A DNA stretch of 63,227 nucleotides from Acidocella aminolytica 101 = DSM 11237 (GTDB taxonomy: Bacteria; Pseudomonadota; Alphaproteobacteria; Acetobacterales; Acetobacteraceae): positions 1 through 63,227 of the forward strand of contig NZ_FQVJ01000023.1 of assembly GCF_900129125.1 (NCBI RefSeq). The letters run 5' to 3'. Below are positions 1 to 7,518 of this stretch, in pieces; position 1 is the first letter of the stretch, and each line of letters starts with the position of its first letter. The notes beneath the pieces are model-generated. The model saw only the letters and a list, made by a program, of their open reading frames with translations. It did no database searches and was not told where the DNA came from. Made by a program: the position numbers and the translations under genes.

Positions 1-6
1 TGGGAA

Positions 7-90
7 ATTATGTTGACTGCCGGTTAGCCAGTTGGCGGGCCGGCTACCAATGACGGGCACTCCGCAACATAATACGCTAAGCAACATATT
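7..90. repeat. Nested short repeats at the left edge (probable end of a mobile element)
   Basis: ATTATGTTG at 7-15 is the exact reverse complement of CAACATAAT at 65-73, and GCAACATATT (81-90) is a near-direct copy of GCAACATAAT (64-73). GGTTAGCC (22-29) faces GGCTACC (42-48). No gene is visible in 1-119. Dense short repeats next to a larger palindrome suggest recombinase binding sites at an element end. Which element is unknown. Confidence 0.45.
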
Positions 91-120
91 CCTGCTTATG
101 TGTAACTGCACATAAGCAGG
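91..120. repeat. Perfect 12-bp inverted repeat at the junction with a truncated gene
   Basis: CCTGCTTATGTG (91-102) and CACATAAGCAGG (109-120) are perfect reverse complements around the six bases TAACTG. Protein similarity to the primase begins at the end of the right arm: the codons from 120 read DAAEGTHGDLLDLI, a stretch typical of the middle of that protein's N-terminal domain. The palindrome therefore marks a recombination breakpoint. Its form, two arms around a 6-nt centre, resembles a tyrosine-recombinase core site, but this is inference. Confidence 0.6.
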
Positions 121-146
121 ATGCCGCCGAGGGCACGCATGGCGAT

Positions 147-1094
147 TTGCTGGATTTGATCCGGGAAAACTGCGGCCTGACGGATTTCCGCGACGTGGCC
201 GAGGAGGCGCGGCGGTTTCTGGGGCTGGCAGGAGGTGATCATGCTGCCGCTCGCGAACGCTGCTGCCACCCTCTGGGCCAACTGCCCAGCTTACCGGATG
301 CTCGTGCCGTCTCCGAGCCCCAGGCGGATGATGGCCGTGATCCCGCCCCTGATGCCGCCCAAGCCCAACGCGCTGGTAGGCGATTGTTCGGTATGGCGCA
401 GCCACTCCCTGGTACGCTTGGCGAGACCTATTTGCACCGGCGCGGCATCTCGACAGCGGCACTTACCGGAATCGACGCCTTGCGGTTCCATCCGCGCTGT
501 TTCCACCGTGCGACGCCGGAGGCACAGCCTGAACCTTGGCCAGCACTGATCGCAGCGGTTACGGACCTCGATGGCACCATCACCGGCATCCAGCGCACTT
601 GGCTTGATCCAGACGGGTTTGATCCCCTCGATCGCATCCGGTTGGGTAAGGCGCCAGTGGCAACGCCACGCCGGGCGATGGGACTGCTGTTGGGCCATGC
701 CGTGCGGTTTGGCATCACGGCAGGGCTGGACGGCGAACCGGTGAACGATCTGCTTGTGGCGGGCGAGGGCATCGAGACCATGTTATCGCTGCGCTGCTTG
801 CTTCCCGCCATCCCGATGGCTGCCGCACTCTCGGCTGGGCATCTCGCCGCTCTTTTGCTCCCTGCCGGGCTGCGGCGGTTCTACATCGCCCGTGACGCCG
901 ATGCGGCCGGTGACCGCGCCGTGGCACGCTTGACCGAACGCGCAGGGGCCGCCGGGATCCAGGCGATCACGCTCTCGCCCTACCTTGGTGATTTCAACGA
1001 TGACCTCCGCGAGCTTGGCGCATCTGAATTGCGGGCAAACCTGCGGGTGCAATTGGCGCCCGAGGACGCGCAACGCTTCTTGGTGTCCGGCTGA
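147..1094 (+). CDS. Toprim domain primase-like protein, 5'-truncated
   Basis: This is a plasmid-type Toprim protein related to CHC2/DUF7146 primases, which are thought to help plasmid DNA replication after transfer. The Toprim core is visible at about residues 203-214 (LLVAGEGIETMLSL, carrying the conserved Glu) and 249-256 (RDADAAGD, the DxD metal motif). The frame is open upstream only to a stop at 78. Family-like sequence begins at 120, directly after the palindrome, so the N-terminal domain has been lost. The TTG at 147 is only the first possible start inside the homologous part. It may be a pseudogene. A DUF2493 gene follows about 400 bp downstream on the same strand. Confidence 0.7.
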   Translation: MLDLIRENCGLTDFRDVAEEARRFLGLAGGDHAAARERCCHPLGQLPSLPDARAVSEPQADDGRDPAPDAAQAQRAGRRLFGMAQPLPGTLGETYLHRRGISTAALTGIDALRFHPRCFHRATPEAQPEPWPALIAAVTDLDGTITGIQRTWLDPDGFDPLDRIRLGKAPVATPRRAMGLLLGHAVRFGITAGLDGEPVNDLLVAGEGIETMLSLRCLLPAIPMAAALSAGHLAALLLPAGLRRFYIARDADAAGDRAVARLTERAGAAGIQAITLSPYLGDFNDDLRELGASELRANLRVQLAPEDAQRFLVSG

Positions 1095-1240
1095 GACTTA
1101 GTCTGGCGGATGACGAGATAATGGCCCGCCAACGCCGGGATCATCGCACCCGTTGGGCACTTCATGCCCCTGCCTACCAGGAGGCCGCGCTGGCGGCCTT
1201 CCGAGAGGGCGCTCTGTGCCGGGGGCGGCGGCGGCCCGCA

Positions 1241-1353
1241 ATGGCGGCGGGGTCGCTATTTTCCGCCGCCCCGGGGACTTATCAGCGGCGCTGGGCATGT
1301 TGAGTGATTCCGGGGCTTTGCAGCGCGAAGCAAAATAGCGGCCCCACCGCCAT
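1241..1353 (+). repeat. Long-hairpin intergenic element, copy A (upstream of DUF2493)
   Basis: In the gene-free stretch 1095-1493, the 22-nt arm at 1241-1262 (starts ATGGCGGC, ends GCTATTTT) pairs with 1332-1353 at 20 of 22 positions, enclosing a loop of about 69 nt. Immediately after the right arm comes the block CATCCTCCGCTGACGCT. The same architecture and the same trailing block recur at 4005-4110 before DUF736, with different arm sequence, so the structure and the block are conserved rather than the stem. It could be a regulatory RNA structure, a terminator/attenuator or a mobile miniature element. Confidence 0.6.
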
Positions 1354-1493
1354 CCTCCGCTGACGCTCCGGCCCGCAAATCCAGCCCATGGCGTCACGGA
1401 GAGCCATGGCGGGTGCGGGCCGCCGCCGCCCCCGGCTGGGATCGCCATGGAAGGCCGCGATGGGCGCGGGCTTCCGGCAAACAGGAGCATCCC

Positions 1494-2432
1494 ATGACCC
1501 GCGACTATGACGAGACCGGCTATGAGCCACCCCACGCCGCTTCACCGACCGCACATATCCTCAGCGAACTGCAACTCTATGGCTACCACCCCGGCCAGGA
1601 AGAGCCCGACCCACGGCCCTTGCCCGAAGCCCCGCTGATCGCCGGGGCGATCGCGGATATCTTCGACGCTTTCACCGCCACCCTGAGTGACACCCGCCTG
1701 GAGCCTGACCTCGAGGAATTGCTCTGGGCCACGGTCAATCTGTTCCACCGCGCCACCGGACGGATCGAACGGCAGCTCGACGATAACGAGCAGGCGCAAA
1801 AGCGCAGCCAGAAGGAGCAGGACGGCTCCGAGATCCGCTCAGTCGAGCTGGAACGGCTGACGGCGGAAGGGCAGACCTTACTGGAACGCCGGGATTGCCT
1901 GGAATTCTTCCGTGACCAGGCCGCCGAGCAGTTCGAGCGCCACACGCGCACCGCCTGGCGACCGCGCTCAGGCTCGATGGTTAACCACCGGGCATTGACC
2001 GCGTCCCTCATCGATAGCCGCGACTTTATCGCCGCCAAACGCCGGGCCGAGACCGAGCCGCTTCTGCCCTCCGGTACAAAAATCGCCTTCACTGGCGGGA
2101 TGGAGTGCAATGATCACATTCTGATCTGGGACAAGCTGGACAAAGTGCACGCCAAGCACCCGGATATGGTGTTGTTGCACGGCGGCAGCCCGAAGGGAGC
2201 CGAGCGCATTGCCGCCGCCTGGGCGGATGCGCGCAAGGTCACGCAGATTGCCTACCGCCCGGACTGGACCCGGCACGCCAAGGCCGCCCCGTTCCGGCGC
2301 AATGACGCGATGCTGGAGGCATTGCCGATTGGCGTCATGGTATTCCCCGGCACTGGTATCCAGGACAATCTCGCCGACAAGGCCAAGAAACTCGGCATCC
2401 CGGTGTGGAGCTTTGGGAGTGGGGGCGCATAG
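1494..2432 (+). CDS. DUF2493 (SLOG-like) domain protein
   Basis: This 312-residue protein is found on many alphaproteobacterial plasmids and its function is not established. The ATG at 1494 is chosen because ACAGGAG lies just upstream and the codons before it look non-coding. The N-terminal two thirds are acidic and probably helical. The C-terminal part from about residue 195 is the DUF2493 domain: KIAFTGGMECNDH, then LLHGGSPKGAERIAAAWA and a late VMVFPGTG, which is a Rossmann-like nucleotide-binding pattern. The hairpin element copy A lies upstream and may control it. It probably belongs to the plasmid backbone with DUF736 and the primase. Confidence 0.8.
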   Translation: MTRDYDETGYEPPHAASPTAHILSELQLYGYHPGQEEPDPRPLPEAPLIAGAIADIFDAFTATLSDTRLEPDLEELLWATVNLFHRATGRIERQLDDNEQAQKRSQKEQDGSEIRSVELERLTAEGQTLLERRDCLEFFRDQAAEQFERHTRTAWRPRSGSMVNHRALTASLIDSRDFIAAKRRAETEPLLPSGTKIAFTGGMECNDHILIWDKLDKVHAKHPDMVLLHGGSPKGAERIAAAWADARKVTQIAYRPDWTRHAKAAPFRRNDAMLEALPIGVMVFPGTGIQDNLADKAKKLGIPVWSFGSGGA

Positions 2433-2456
2433 TTCCCACAACGCTGAGGCGCCGCT

Positions 2457-2705
2457 TTAACCGGCAGCACCGCGCGCAGGCGGGCAGCACCCGCCTTTGC
2501 CGCCTTCGGCCTGGATGGGCGGGCATGGAATGCTGCCGAAGGAGCAAAAAACGCAGCAATCCCCCGGCTTTGGCCGCAACAGGGTGCCGCATCCCTTACA
2601 TTCGTAAAAATACTGGCAGGCATTGGTCGGCATCGTTTCGGTCGCCTGGAAGCCGCAATGCGGGCAGGTGATGGCCGATTCCAAGATCACGGATGCCTCA
2701 CGCAT
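2457..2705 (-). CDS. GDCCVxC-domain putative metal-binding protein
   Basis: This 82-residue Cys-rich protein has CPHCGF at about 14-19, YECKGCGTLLRP at 34-45 and the family signature GDCCVFCSFGSIPCPP at about 48-63. The family commonly sits in mer operons and is presumed to bind soft metal ions in the cytoplasm, but its role is unproven. The gene overlaps the end of merT by 8 nt, so the two are translationally coupled and read leftward from the MerR-controlled promoter near 3130. No MerP or mercuric reductase gene follows. Confidence 0.85.
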   Translation of the reverse strand: MREASVILESAITCPHCGFQATETMPTNACQYFYECKGCGTLLRPKPGDCCVFCSFGSIPCPPIQAEGGKGGCCPPARGAAG

Positions 2706-3090
2706 AGAGATAGCCGATCACCAGCAGCACCAGCCCGGCGATGAGGCCGATGGTTGTCAGGCCACGAGTCAGTGGCTTGGAACAGAGTGAGCCGGTTGCG
2801 CAAATACCAGCCGGCTGACGCCGCCACAGCAAGCCAGCCCCCGCGATGAGGCACAGCGCCGCCAGGGTGAGCAACAGCGGCCGGTGTGGTGCCGCGAGCA
2901 GCGCAACGCCCCCCAACCATGCCGTGCTGAACCCCGCCGTCGCCAACAGGAATGGAAGGCCGCAGCATGAGGCCACGCCAAACGCGGCGGCGAGGCCGCT
3001 CAGGGTCAACAACGCCGCGCTGGTGTCGCGCATGGGACGATTGGGCCGGGCTGGTCCGGTGGGGCTGGGTTCGGTTGGGTCTGGCGGCAT
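2698..3090 (-). CDS. merT: Mercuric ion transporter MerT
   Basis: This inner-membrane protein imports Hg(II), normally handing it to MerA. It has 130 residues with three hydrophobic segments. The first contains the vicinal pair in GVASCCGLPFLLA, and the first cytoplasmic loop carries a second pair (ICATGSLC), as in known MerT proteins. The ATG at 3090 is chosen because upstream codons run back through the divergent merR promoter. The N-terminus is Pro-rich (TEPSPTGPARP), which is unusual but compatible with a cytosolic tail. It is divergent from merR. With no merP or merA in the window, import would be uncoupled from reduction unless MerA is encoded elsewhere. Confidence 0.88.
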   Translation of the reverse strand: MPPDPTEPSPTGPARPNRPMRDTSAALLTLSGLAAAFGVASCCGLPFLLATAGFSTAWLGGVALLAAPHRPLLLTLAALCLIAGAGLLWRRQPAGICATGSLCSKPLTRGLTTIGLIAGLVLLVIGYLYA

Positions 3091-3121
3091 GTCACGGGTT
3101 CCTTGCGGTGGGCGCCATCGC

Positions 3122-3152
3122 CTCGTAACATCTATAGTTACTACAGACTCAA
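3122..3152 (-). promoter_or_regulatory. MerR-type operator/promoter between merT and merR
   Basis: TCTATAGT-T-ACTACAGA (3131-3147) is a 17-bp dyad with one mismatch. Read on the minus strand, TTGAGT (3152-3147) is a -35 box, and TTACGA or TACGAG lies 18-19 bp further on. This over-long spacer is the hallmark of promoters that MerR underwinds. The dyad sits in the spacer, as expected. Confidence 0.75.
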
Positions 3153-3172
3153 GCCCTGAATTGAGGTGGCCG

Positions 3173-3589
3173 ATGAACCGAGATGCCATGAGCCACGATG
3201 ACATGCCGATTGGAGACTTCTCGCGCCGCACGGGCTGTGCGATCGAGACGATCCGGTTTTACGAAAAGATTTGCATTCTGCCGAAACCGCGCAGGCGTGG
3301 GCGGTACCGGCTATACCAGGCCGCCGACATTGGCCGCCTTGTCTTCGTTCGGCGCGCGCGGGAGCTGGGGTTTACCCTGGATGAGGTGCGTGAATTGCTG
3401 CGTCTGTCCGGTGCCGGAGCAGAAGCATGCGGGGAAGTGCGGGAACTCGCCGCCGCGCATTTGAACGATGTGCGGGCACGGATTGCCGATTTGAAGGCCA
3501 TGGAGCGCGTGCTGGCGGATGCTGTAAAGCGTTGCGCTGCGGGTGCCGATGCGGCCTGCCCGCTGATCGAGACGCTTTCCGCGGTATGA
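3173..3589 (+). CDS. merR: MerR-family mercury-responsive regulator
   Basis: This 138-residue transcription factor would repress or activate the divergent merT operon. The N-terminal winged helix begins MPIGDFSRRTGCAIETIRFY, and the dimerisation helix follows from about residue 80. Cys86, Cys121 and Cys129 reproduce the three-Cys Hg(II) site (spacing 35 and 8; Tn501 MerR has Cys82, 117 and 126). The start at 3173 has GAGGTGG upstream; an in-frame ATG at 3188 is possible. The cysteine pattern supports Hg(II) rather than Cu or Zn sensing. Confidence 0.88.
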   Translation: MNRDAMSHDDMPIGDFSRRTGCAIETIRFYEKICILPKPRRRGRYRLYQAADIGRLVFVRRARELGFTLDEVRELLRLSGAGAEACGEVRELAAAHLNDVRARIADLKAMERVLADAVKRCAAGADAACPLIETLSAV

Positions 3590-4004
3590 TGCTCGCGCCG
3601 GCATCACCAGGCGGAATTCATCGCGGTGTTTGTCCCGGTTTGTTTTCGGAGCGGGACGTAAAAGATATTCGCCTCGTGCGGTATTGTCGTGGATTGGCAT
3701 AGTCAGGTGTGAATCTCGATTCATCGCTTGGACAGAATGATCGCTTGACGGCGAAACTCATGGCCATGTGCCGGCCGATCCGCTTGTCCATTGATGTGAC
3801 GGCAGGATGGCCTCGGAGCAACCGGTTATACGCGGCATGATAACGCGGTGACGTCTGCAAGACAGGTTACGCTCATATGCCATGGGTGATACCACTTTGA
3901 TGAAAGCCCCGAGTATCGCCAAATATCTCCTGAATGCGTGCCCCAAGCCGCGCCACGCGGCCTCTCCGTGGCTGATCTGACCGAAGGACGATCGCCTTCC
4001 TGCA
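3590..4004. other. Gene-free stretch between merR and DUF736 (left part)
   Basis: No convincing coding region is seen. A short palindrome, TGAATC-TC-GATTCA, lies at 3710-3723. A leftward open frame at about 3618-3860 shows no recognisable family and no good ribosome site. The stretch leads into the second long-hairpin element. Confidence 0.4.
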
Positions 4005-4110
4005 ATGGCGGCTTCCGGCTTTTTTCCCCGGCAGCGATGCTGCCTCCTCGCGGACGCTGCGCTCCAAAAAAGCCGGAAGCCGCCATCCTCCGCTGACGCT
4101 TCGGCCGAAG
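4005..4110 (+). repeat. Long-hairpin intergenic element, copy B (upstream of DUF736)
   Basis: The 21-nt arm at 4005-4025 (ATGGCGGCTTCCGGC followed by six T) is a perfect reverse complement of 4066-4086, enclosing a 40-nt loop. The right arm runs into CATCCTCCGCTGACGCT, the same block that follows the right arm of copy A near 1351. The arm begins ATGGCGGC in both copies. The element ends about 90 bp before the DUF736 start, so it probably lies in the transcript leader. Confidence 0.65.
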
Positions 4111-4197
4111 GCGGTGCAGGCCGACCGTGCCCCCGGTCAATTGATCGCCATCGAGGCTGCGATGGTCGCGGGCTCGAAACAGCAAAGGAGATTTGAC

Positions 4198-4521
4198 ATG
4201 GCTACCATCGGAACCTTCAAGAAAGCCGGCAATGAAATCCACGGCGAAATCGTAACCCTGAGCGTGCAGACGAAGAATGTGCGCATCGTGCCTGAAACCA
4301 ACCGCAGCAATGACAACGCACCCAGCCATCGCGTGTACGTTTCAAGGGCTGAGATCGGGGCTGGATGGTCACGGCGCTCCGCCGAGGGACGCGATTATAT
4401 CTCGGTCAAGCTGGATGATCCGAGCTTCAGCGCACCGATTTACGCCAACCTCTTCGACGATGAAGGTGGCGAGGGCTACAGCCTCATCTGGTCGCGCAGT
4501 CGCAAGCAAAACGGGGAGTAA
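4198..4521 (+). CDS. DUF736 family plasmid protein
   Basis: This 107-residue protein starts MATIGTFKKAGNEIHGEI, the conserved opening of DUF736, and contains YISVKLDDPSFSAPIYANLF. DUF736 proteins are small beta-rich cytosolic proteins widespread on rhizobial and acetobacterial plasmids. Their role is unknown, though they lie near conjugation and antirestriction genes. The ATG at 4198 has AAAGGAG at good spacing. The gene follows hairpin copy B. Confidence 0.88.
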   Translation: MATIGTFKKAGNEIHGEIVTLSVQTKNVRIVPETNRSNDNAPSHRVYVSRAEIGAGWSRRSAEGRDYISVKLDDPSFSAPIYANLFDDEGGEGYSLIWSRSRKQNGE

Positions 4522-4610
4522 GAACCACGATGAACCCTGCCCGGCGATGCCGGGCGGGGGGAGTGTTTTGAAAACTGGCGGGAGCTCAAAAAGCTCTTGA
4601 TAAGAAGAAC

Positions 4611-4632
4611 GCAGCTTTTTGAAAAAAGCTGC
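4611..4632. terminator. Inverted repeat downstream of DUF736
   Basis: GCAGCTTTTT (4611-4620) and AAAAAGCTGC (4623-4632) form a 10-bp perfect hairpin with a 2-nt loop. It lies in the 300-bp non-coding gap between DUF736 and the leftward copper operon. It could terminate either operon, but there is no clean T-tract beyond the stem. The rest of 4522-4820 shows nothing recognisable. Confidence 0.4.
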
Positions 4633-4820
4633 GCCAAAAACTTCTCGATTTAGGGGAGTAGCTTGGGCCGAACCCTGCCGGGCTGCGTTTTGATCGTCAC
4701 ACCGGATAAGCCGCCATCCCAGTGCCATGCGGCGATGATGGCTAAACTTCGATCCCACCCGCGAGAGAGGCGGTTGTGGCAAGGCTGCCACCATTTCCGG
4801 CGGCAGCCGTTCCTGCGGGC

Positions 4821-5222
4821 TTATCCTTCGAGGATGTCGCGTTTCTTTTGAAGATATTCCTCGCGGTTGATCTCGCCACGCGCATAGCGTTCATCGAGCG
4901 CATGTAGCCCCGCTGAATTTGCCCGGTTATGCGGCATTGGTTGTTGCGGCGGATGTGCCGTCCATGCGGACGCACGGAAGAGGAACACCAGAAGAGCGAC
5001 AACGATAACCGCGCCAAAAATCATCATGATCCAACCGCCTCCACCATATCCCATCATGGGGCCGCCGCCCCAGCCGCCCATCATCCACGGCCCCGGGCCG
5101 TAACCAGTCCAGCCTGGGCCGGCAATAGCCGTTGGGGGCGCCGATGAATCCGCCAATGCCGCCGGCGTGGTTGCGCCCAGCGCCAAAACCGCCGCCACAA
5201 TATTACGAAGAGTCGTTTTCAT
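4821..5222 (-). CDS. SHOCT-domain small membrane protein of the copper operon
   Basis: This 133-residue protein has an N-terminal signal (MKTTLRNIVAAVLALGATTP), a Gly/Met/Pro/Trp-rich periplasmic stretch with MMGGWGGG and MMGYGGGG, one membrane segment (about 62-82) and a C-terminal SHOCT motif, ALDERYARGEINREEYLQKK. SHOCT segments are short oligomerisation or targeting modules. The Met-rich part could bind Cu(I). It is the last gene of the leftward csoR operon, 43 bp behind the multicopper oxidase. The start at 5222 is chosen because the signal peptide begins there. Confidence 0.75.
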   Translation of the reverse strand: MKTTLRNIVAAVLALGATTPAALADSSAPPTAIAGPGWTGYGPGPWMMGGWGGGPMMGYGGGGWIMMIFGAVIVVALLVFLFRASAWTAHPPQQPMPHNRANSAGLHALDERYARGEINREEYLQKKRDILEG

Positions 5223-5265
5223 GAACTCGCTCTTTGTCTCTCGTGAAAAATTTACCAGCTTGGTT

Positions 5266-6669
5266 TCAGACATAGCGCACCTCCGTCATCATGCCGGCCG
5301 CCATGTGGTAGAGATTATGGCAATGAAACAGCCAGCGTCCGGGGTTATTGGCATCGAAGCCAATGCGCATCAGGGTCATTGGCGGCACCAATACGGTGTC
5401 GCGCACGGCGCCCGGGAGTGGGTGCCCATCGATGGCGAGAACCTGAAAATGATGCCCGTGCAGATGCATCGGATGCGCCATCATACTGTGGTTGAAGATG
5501 TCAAATGCCACGCGCTCGCCTTGCTTCACCTGCAAGGGATCGTGATTTTTCCAGGTCTTGCCATTGATCGTCCAATCGTACGCCGCCATGCTGCCGGCGA
5601 GTACCACCCGATGCACGCGGTCGATAGGCCGGCTCGTGAGTGGCGCCTGCGCCTGCAGATAAGCTTCCAGCGAGATGCCACAAGCCCCCGCCGCCGCGTT
5701 TGCCTGTGGGCTGATTTTCAGGATTTGTGCGGCGGGTGTGGCGAGGATAATGCCCGTGCGGGCGACATCGCCTTCACGCTGCGCGAGGATGGGATAGGCG
5801 CCATCACCGGCGGGCAGAGCCAAGAGCAGGTCCAGCCGCTGGCCCTGTGCCACGGGCATGGGGGCGGAGATGTCGAGCGGCTGCACCGCATCGCCATCCA
5901 CGGCGATCAGCTGCGTGGCAACACCGCCGGTATCGATCCAGAAGGCGGTCGCGGTGGCGCCATTGATCAGCCGCAGACGCACGCGCCCCCCGCGTTCCAC
6001 GCGCACGATCTGCGGATCGTCCAGCGTGCGTCCATTGGCGAGATAGGCGTCGAAATCGACGTCATTAAGGTCCGGGCCGTTGCCCATGGCCATGCCACCC
6101 ATCATGCCCATGCCGCCTTGGGTGCTGCCAGAGGTGAGGCTCGCGAGAATCTCCATCGGGTCGCGGAAGGTGAAGTCATGCAGCAGCAACGTCACCTCCT
6201 GGGTGTCGGCACGTAAATCCTCCACGGTATGCACAATCAATGGCGCGGCCATGAGCTGCTGCTCTTGCAGGCCGAGATGCGAATGCATCCAATGCGTGCC
6301 GGGGCGGGGCGCGTAGTCATAATCCGCTGAAGCGCCATCGGCGATGGGTTGCTCGTAGCCGGTGGCGGTCACGCCATCCTGCGCAACCGGTGGCGTCTGG
6401 CCGTGCCAGTGGATGATCGTCGGTGCGCCGCAGGTGTTTTCCAGCGTCAGCGCAAAGCGCTCGCCCGGTGCCAGCCGCGCGCCATCGAGACCGTCATCGC
6501 CTGCAATGGCGAACATGGAAGCGGCTTTGCCGTTCACCTCGATCACGCGTTTGGTGGCACGCAGGCGGTGTGTTGGCGCCGCAAGGGCCGGGGCAGATGG
6601 TAGCCAGGCCAGCGCGCCCGTGGCAGCGCCCGCCGTCAAAATCTGGCGGCGTGAAAAAATTCCCGTCAT
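5266..6669 (-). CDS. Multicopper oxidase, copper resistance (CopA/CueO type)
   Basis: This 467-residue periplasmic enzyme is expected to oxidise Cu(I) to the less toxic Cu(II) with O2. A twin-arginine signal opens it (SRRQILTAGAATGALAWLP, cleavage near ALA). All four copper-ligand blocks are present: HWHG and HSHLG in the N-terminal cupredoxin, and HPMHLHGHHF and HCHNLYHMAAGM at the C-terminus. The last block includes the type-1 Cys, two His and Met. A Met/Gly-rich insert (GGMGMMGGMAMGNG, about residue 187-200) recalls the Met-rich segments of CueO. It lies in the csoR operon. Confidence 0.88.
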   Translation of the reverse strand: MTGIFSRRQILTAGAATGALAWLPSAPALAAPTHRLRATKRVIEVNGKAASMFAIAGDDGLDGARLAPGERFALTLENTCGAPTIIHWHGQTPPVAQDGVTATGYEQPIADGASADYDYAPRPGTHWMHSHLGLQEQQLMAAPLIVHTVEDLRADTQEVTLLLHDFTFRDPMEILASLTSGSTQGGMGMMGGMAMGNGPDLNDVDFDAYLANGRTLDDPQIVRVERGGRVRLRLINGATATAFWIDTGGVATQLIAVDGDAVQPLDISAPMPVAQGQRLDLLLALPAGDGAYPILAQREGDVARTGIILATPAAQILKISPQANAAAGACGISLEAYLQAQAPLTSRPIDRVHRVVLAGSMAAYDWTINGKTWKNHDPLQVKQGERVAFDIFNHSMMAHPMHLHGHHFQVLAIDGHPLPGAVRDTVLVPPMTLMRIGFDANNPGRWLFHCHNLYHMAAGMMTEVRYV

Positions 6670-6747
6670 TGTCGATAACCTTCAAAATGGTCTGATATTG
6701 TTCAAAGGGCAAAGCCCTGAAGATACGGCGGATGATCCCGCCAAAGG

Positions 6748-7140
6748 TTAGCCGATGCGGCGCGGCGGCGGCGCGGTGGGGCTGATTGTGCGGCCGGGCG
6801 GGAAGGATGCGGCGGATAGCGGATAGATGGCACTGACCGCCTGACCAATCGGCAGGTTTGCCGAACTCCTAGTGAAGATTCCCGCCATGCCCGTGCCGAA
6901 TGTGCAATTTGCGCCCTGGTCCGGGCAGCAGGGGCAGGCAGGTGATGGCCCGGTTTGCGTGGGTGCGGCCAAGGGCGAAGTTGTGGTCATAACCTGCACA
7001 CGCGGCACGGCCGGACAGGGCGCCGCCGCCCATCCAGGCAATAATCCAAGCGAGAACACCAGCATAAGCGCAAGGGGTAGCCGGGCAATGCCGCGCAGCT
7101 GCCGTTTATGCGCCTGCAGCCCCCTGCTGTGCCGCATCAT
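6748..7140 (-). CDS. Secreted Cys-rich small protein of the copper operon
   Basis: This 130-residue protein has an N-terminal hydrophobic export signal (about residues 20-40, ending GWAAA). A compact cluster, CPCCPDQGANC, at about 70-80 could hold a metal ion in the periplasm. The C-terminus is Pro/Arg-rich. It overlaps csoR by 4 nt and precedes the multicopper oxidase, so copper binding is a reasonable inference. It resembles the short exported DUF2946-type proteins of copper loci, but I cannot assign the family with confidence. Confidence 0.6.
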   Translation of the reverse strand: MMRHSRGLQAHKRQLRGIARLPLALMLVFSLGLLPGWAAAPCPAVPRVQVMTTTSPLAAPTQTGPSPACPCCPDQGANCTFGTGMAGIFTRSSANLPIGQAVSAIYPLSAASFPPGRTISPTAPPPRRIG

Positions 7141-7412
7141 CTGGTCATCCTGCCCAAGGTTTGCACCAACTCCTCCACCTTATGGCGTTGATCCACCGCA
7201 TCGCCGGATGCGAAGGCATCGGCGACGCAATGGTTGAGGTGGTCACGTAGAATCTCTTCCTCAACCTTATGCAAAGCGGCGCGCATTGCACTGATCTGTG
7301 TCAAAAGATCGATGCAATAACGATCATCCTCGACCATGCGCAGCACGCCGCCAACCTGGCCTTCGACCCGCTTCAACCGCTGGGTTACTTTCCGCCGTGT
7401 CGTGTCATGCAT
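7137..7412 (-). CDS. csoR: CsoR/RcnR-family copper-sensing repressor
   Basis: This 91-residue all-helical repressor binds DNA as the apo-form and leaves on Cu(I) binding. Cys33, His58 and Cys62 reproduce the Cys-His-Cys Cu(I) site of CsoR (36-61-65 in Mycobacterium tuberculosis). The conserved RRKVTQRLKRVEGQVGGVLRM motif region sits at the N-terminus. The start at 7412 is chosen because it matches family length. It is divergent from copA across the operator at 7433-7449 and leads a leftward operon with the Cys-rich protein, the oxidase and the SHOCT protein. Confidence 0.88.
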   Translation of the reverse strand: MHDTTRRKVTQRLKRVEGQVGGVLRMVEDDRYCIDLLTQISAMRAALHKVEEEILRDHLNHCVADAFASGDAVDQRHKVEELVQTLGRMTR

Positions 7413-7432
7413 GGTGTCAGGCCCTTGATACA

Positions 7433-7449
7433 ATACCCATGCAGGGTAT
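7433..7449. promoter_or_regulatory. CsoR-type operator between csoR and copA
   Basis: ATACCC-ATGCA-GGGTAT is a perfect dyad. Opposed C and G tracts flanked by AT are typical of CsoR sites. It lies 21 bp before csoR and 70 bp before copA, placed to repress both. Confidence 0.8.
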
Positions 7450-7518
7450 ATTGCCATGGAGATAAGTCCGTTGGCAAACCATTCAAGGGCTTGCCCGGCC
7501 AGTAATGGAGCCAGTCTC

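Noticed and set aside
3618-3860. Leftward 80-codon frame in the merR-DUF736 gap
   Set aside because: No family, no ribosome site, and no conserved neighbour; could be an old gene remnant but cannot be supported.
4369-4794. Leftward 141-codon frame overlapping DUF736
   Set aside because: Overlaps the DUF736 gene and the hairpin at 4611-4632; composition not protein-like.
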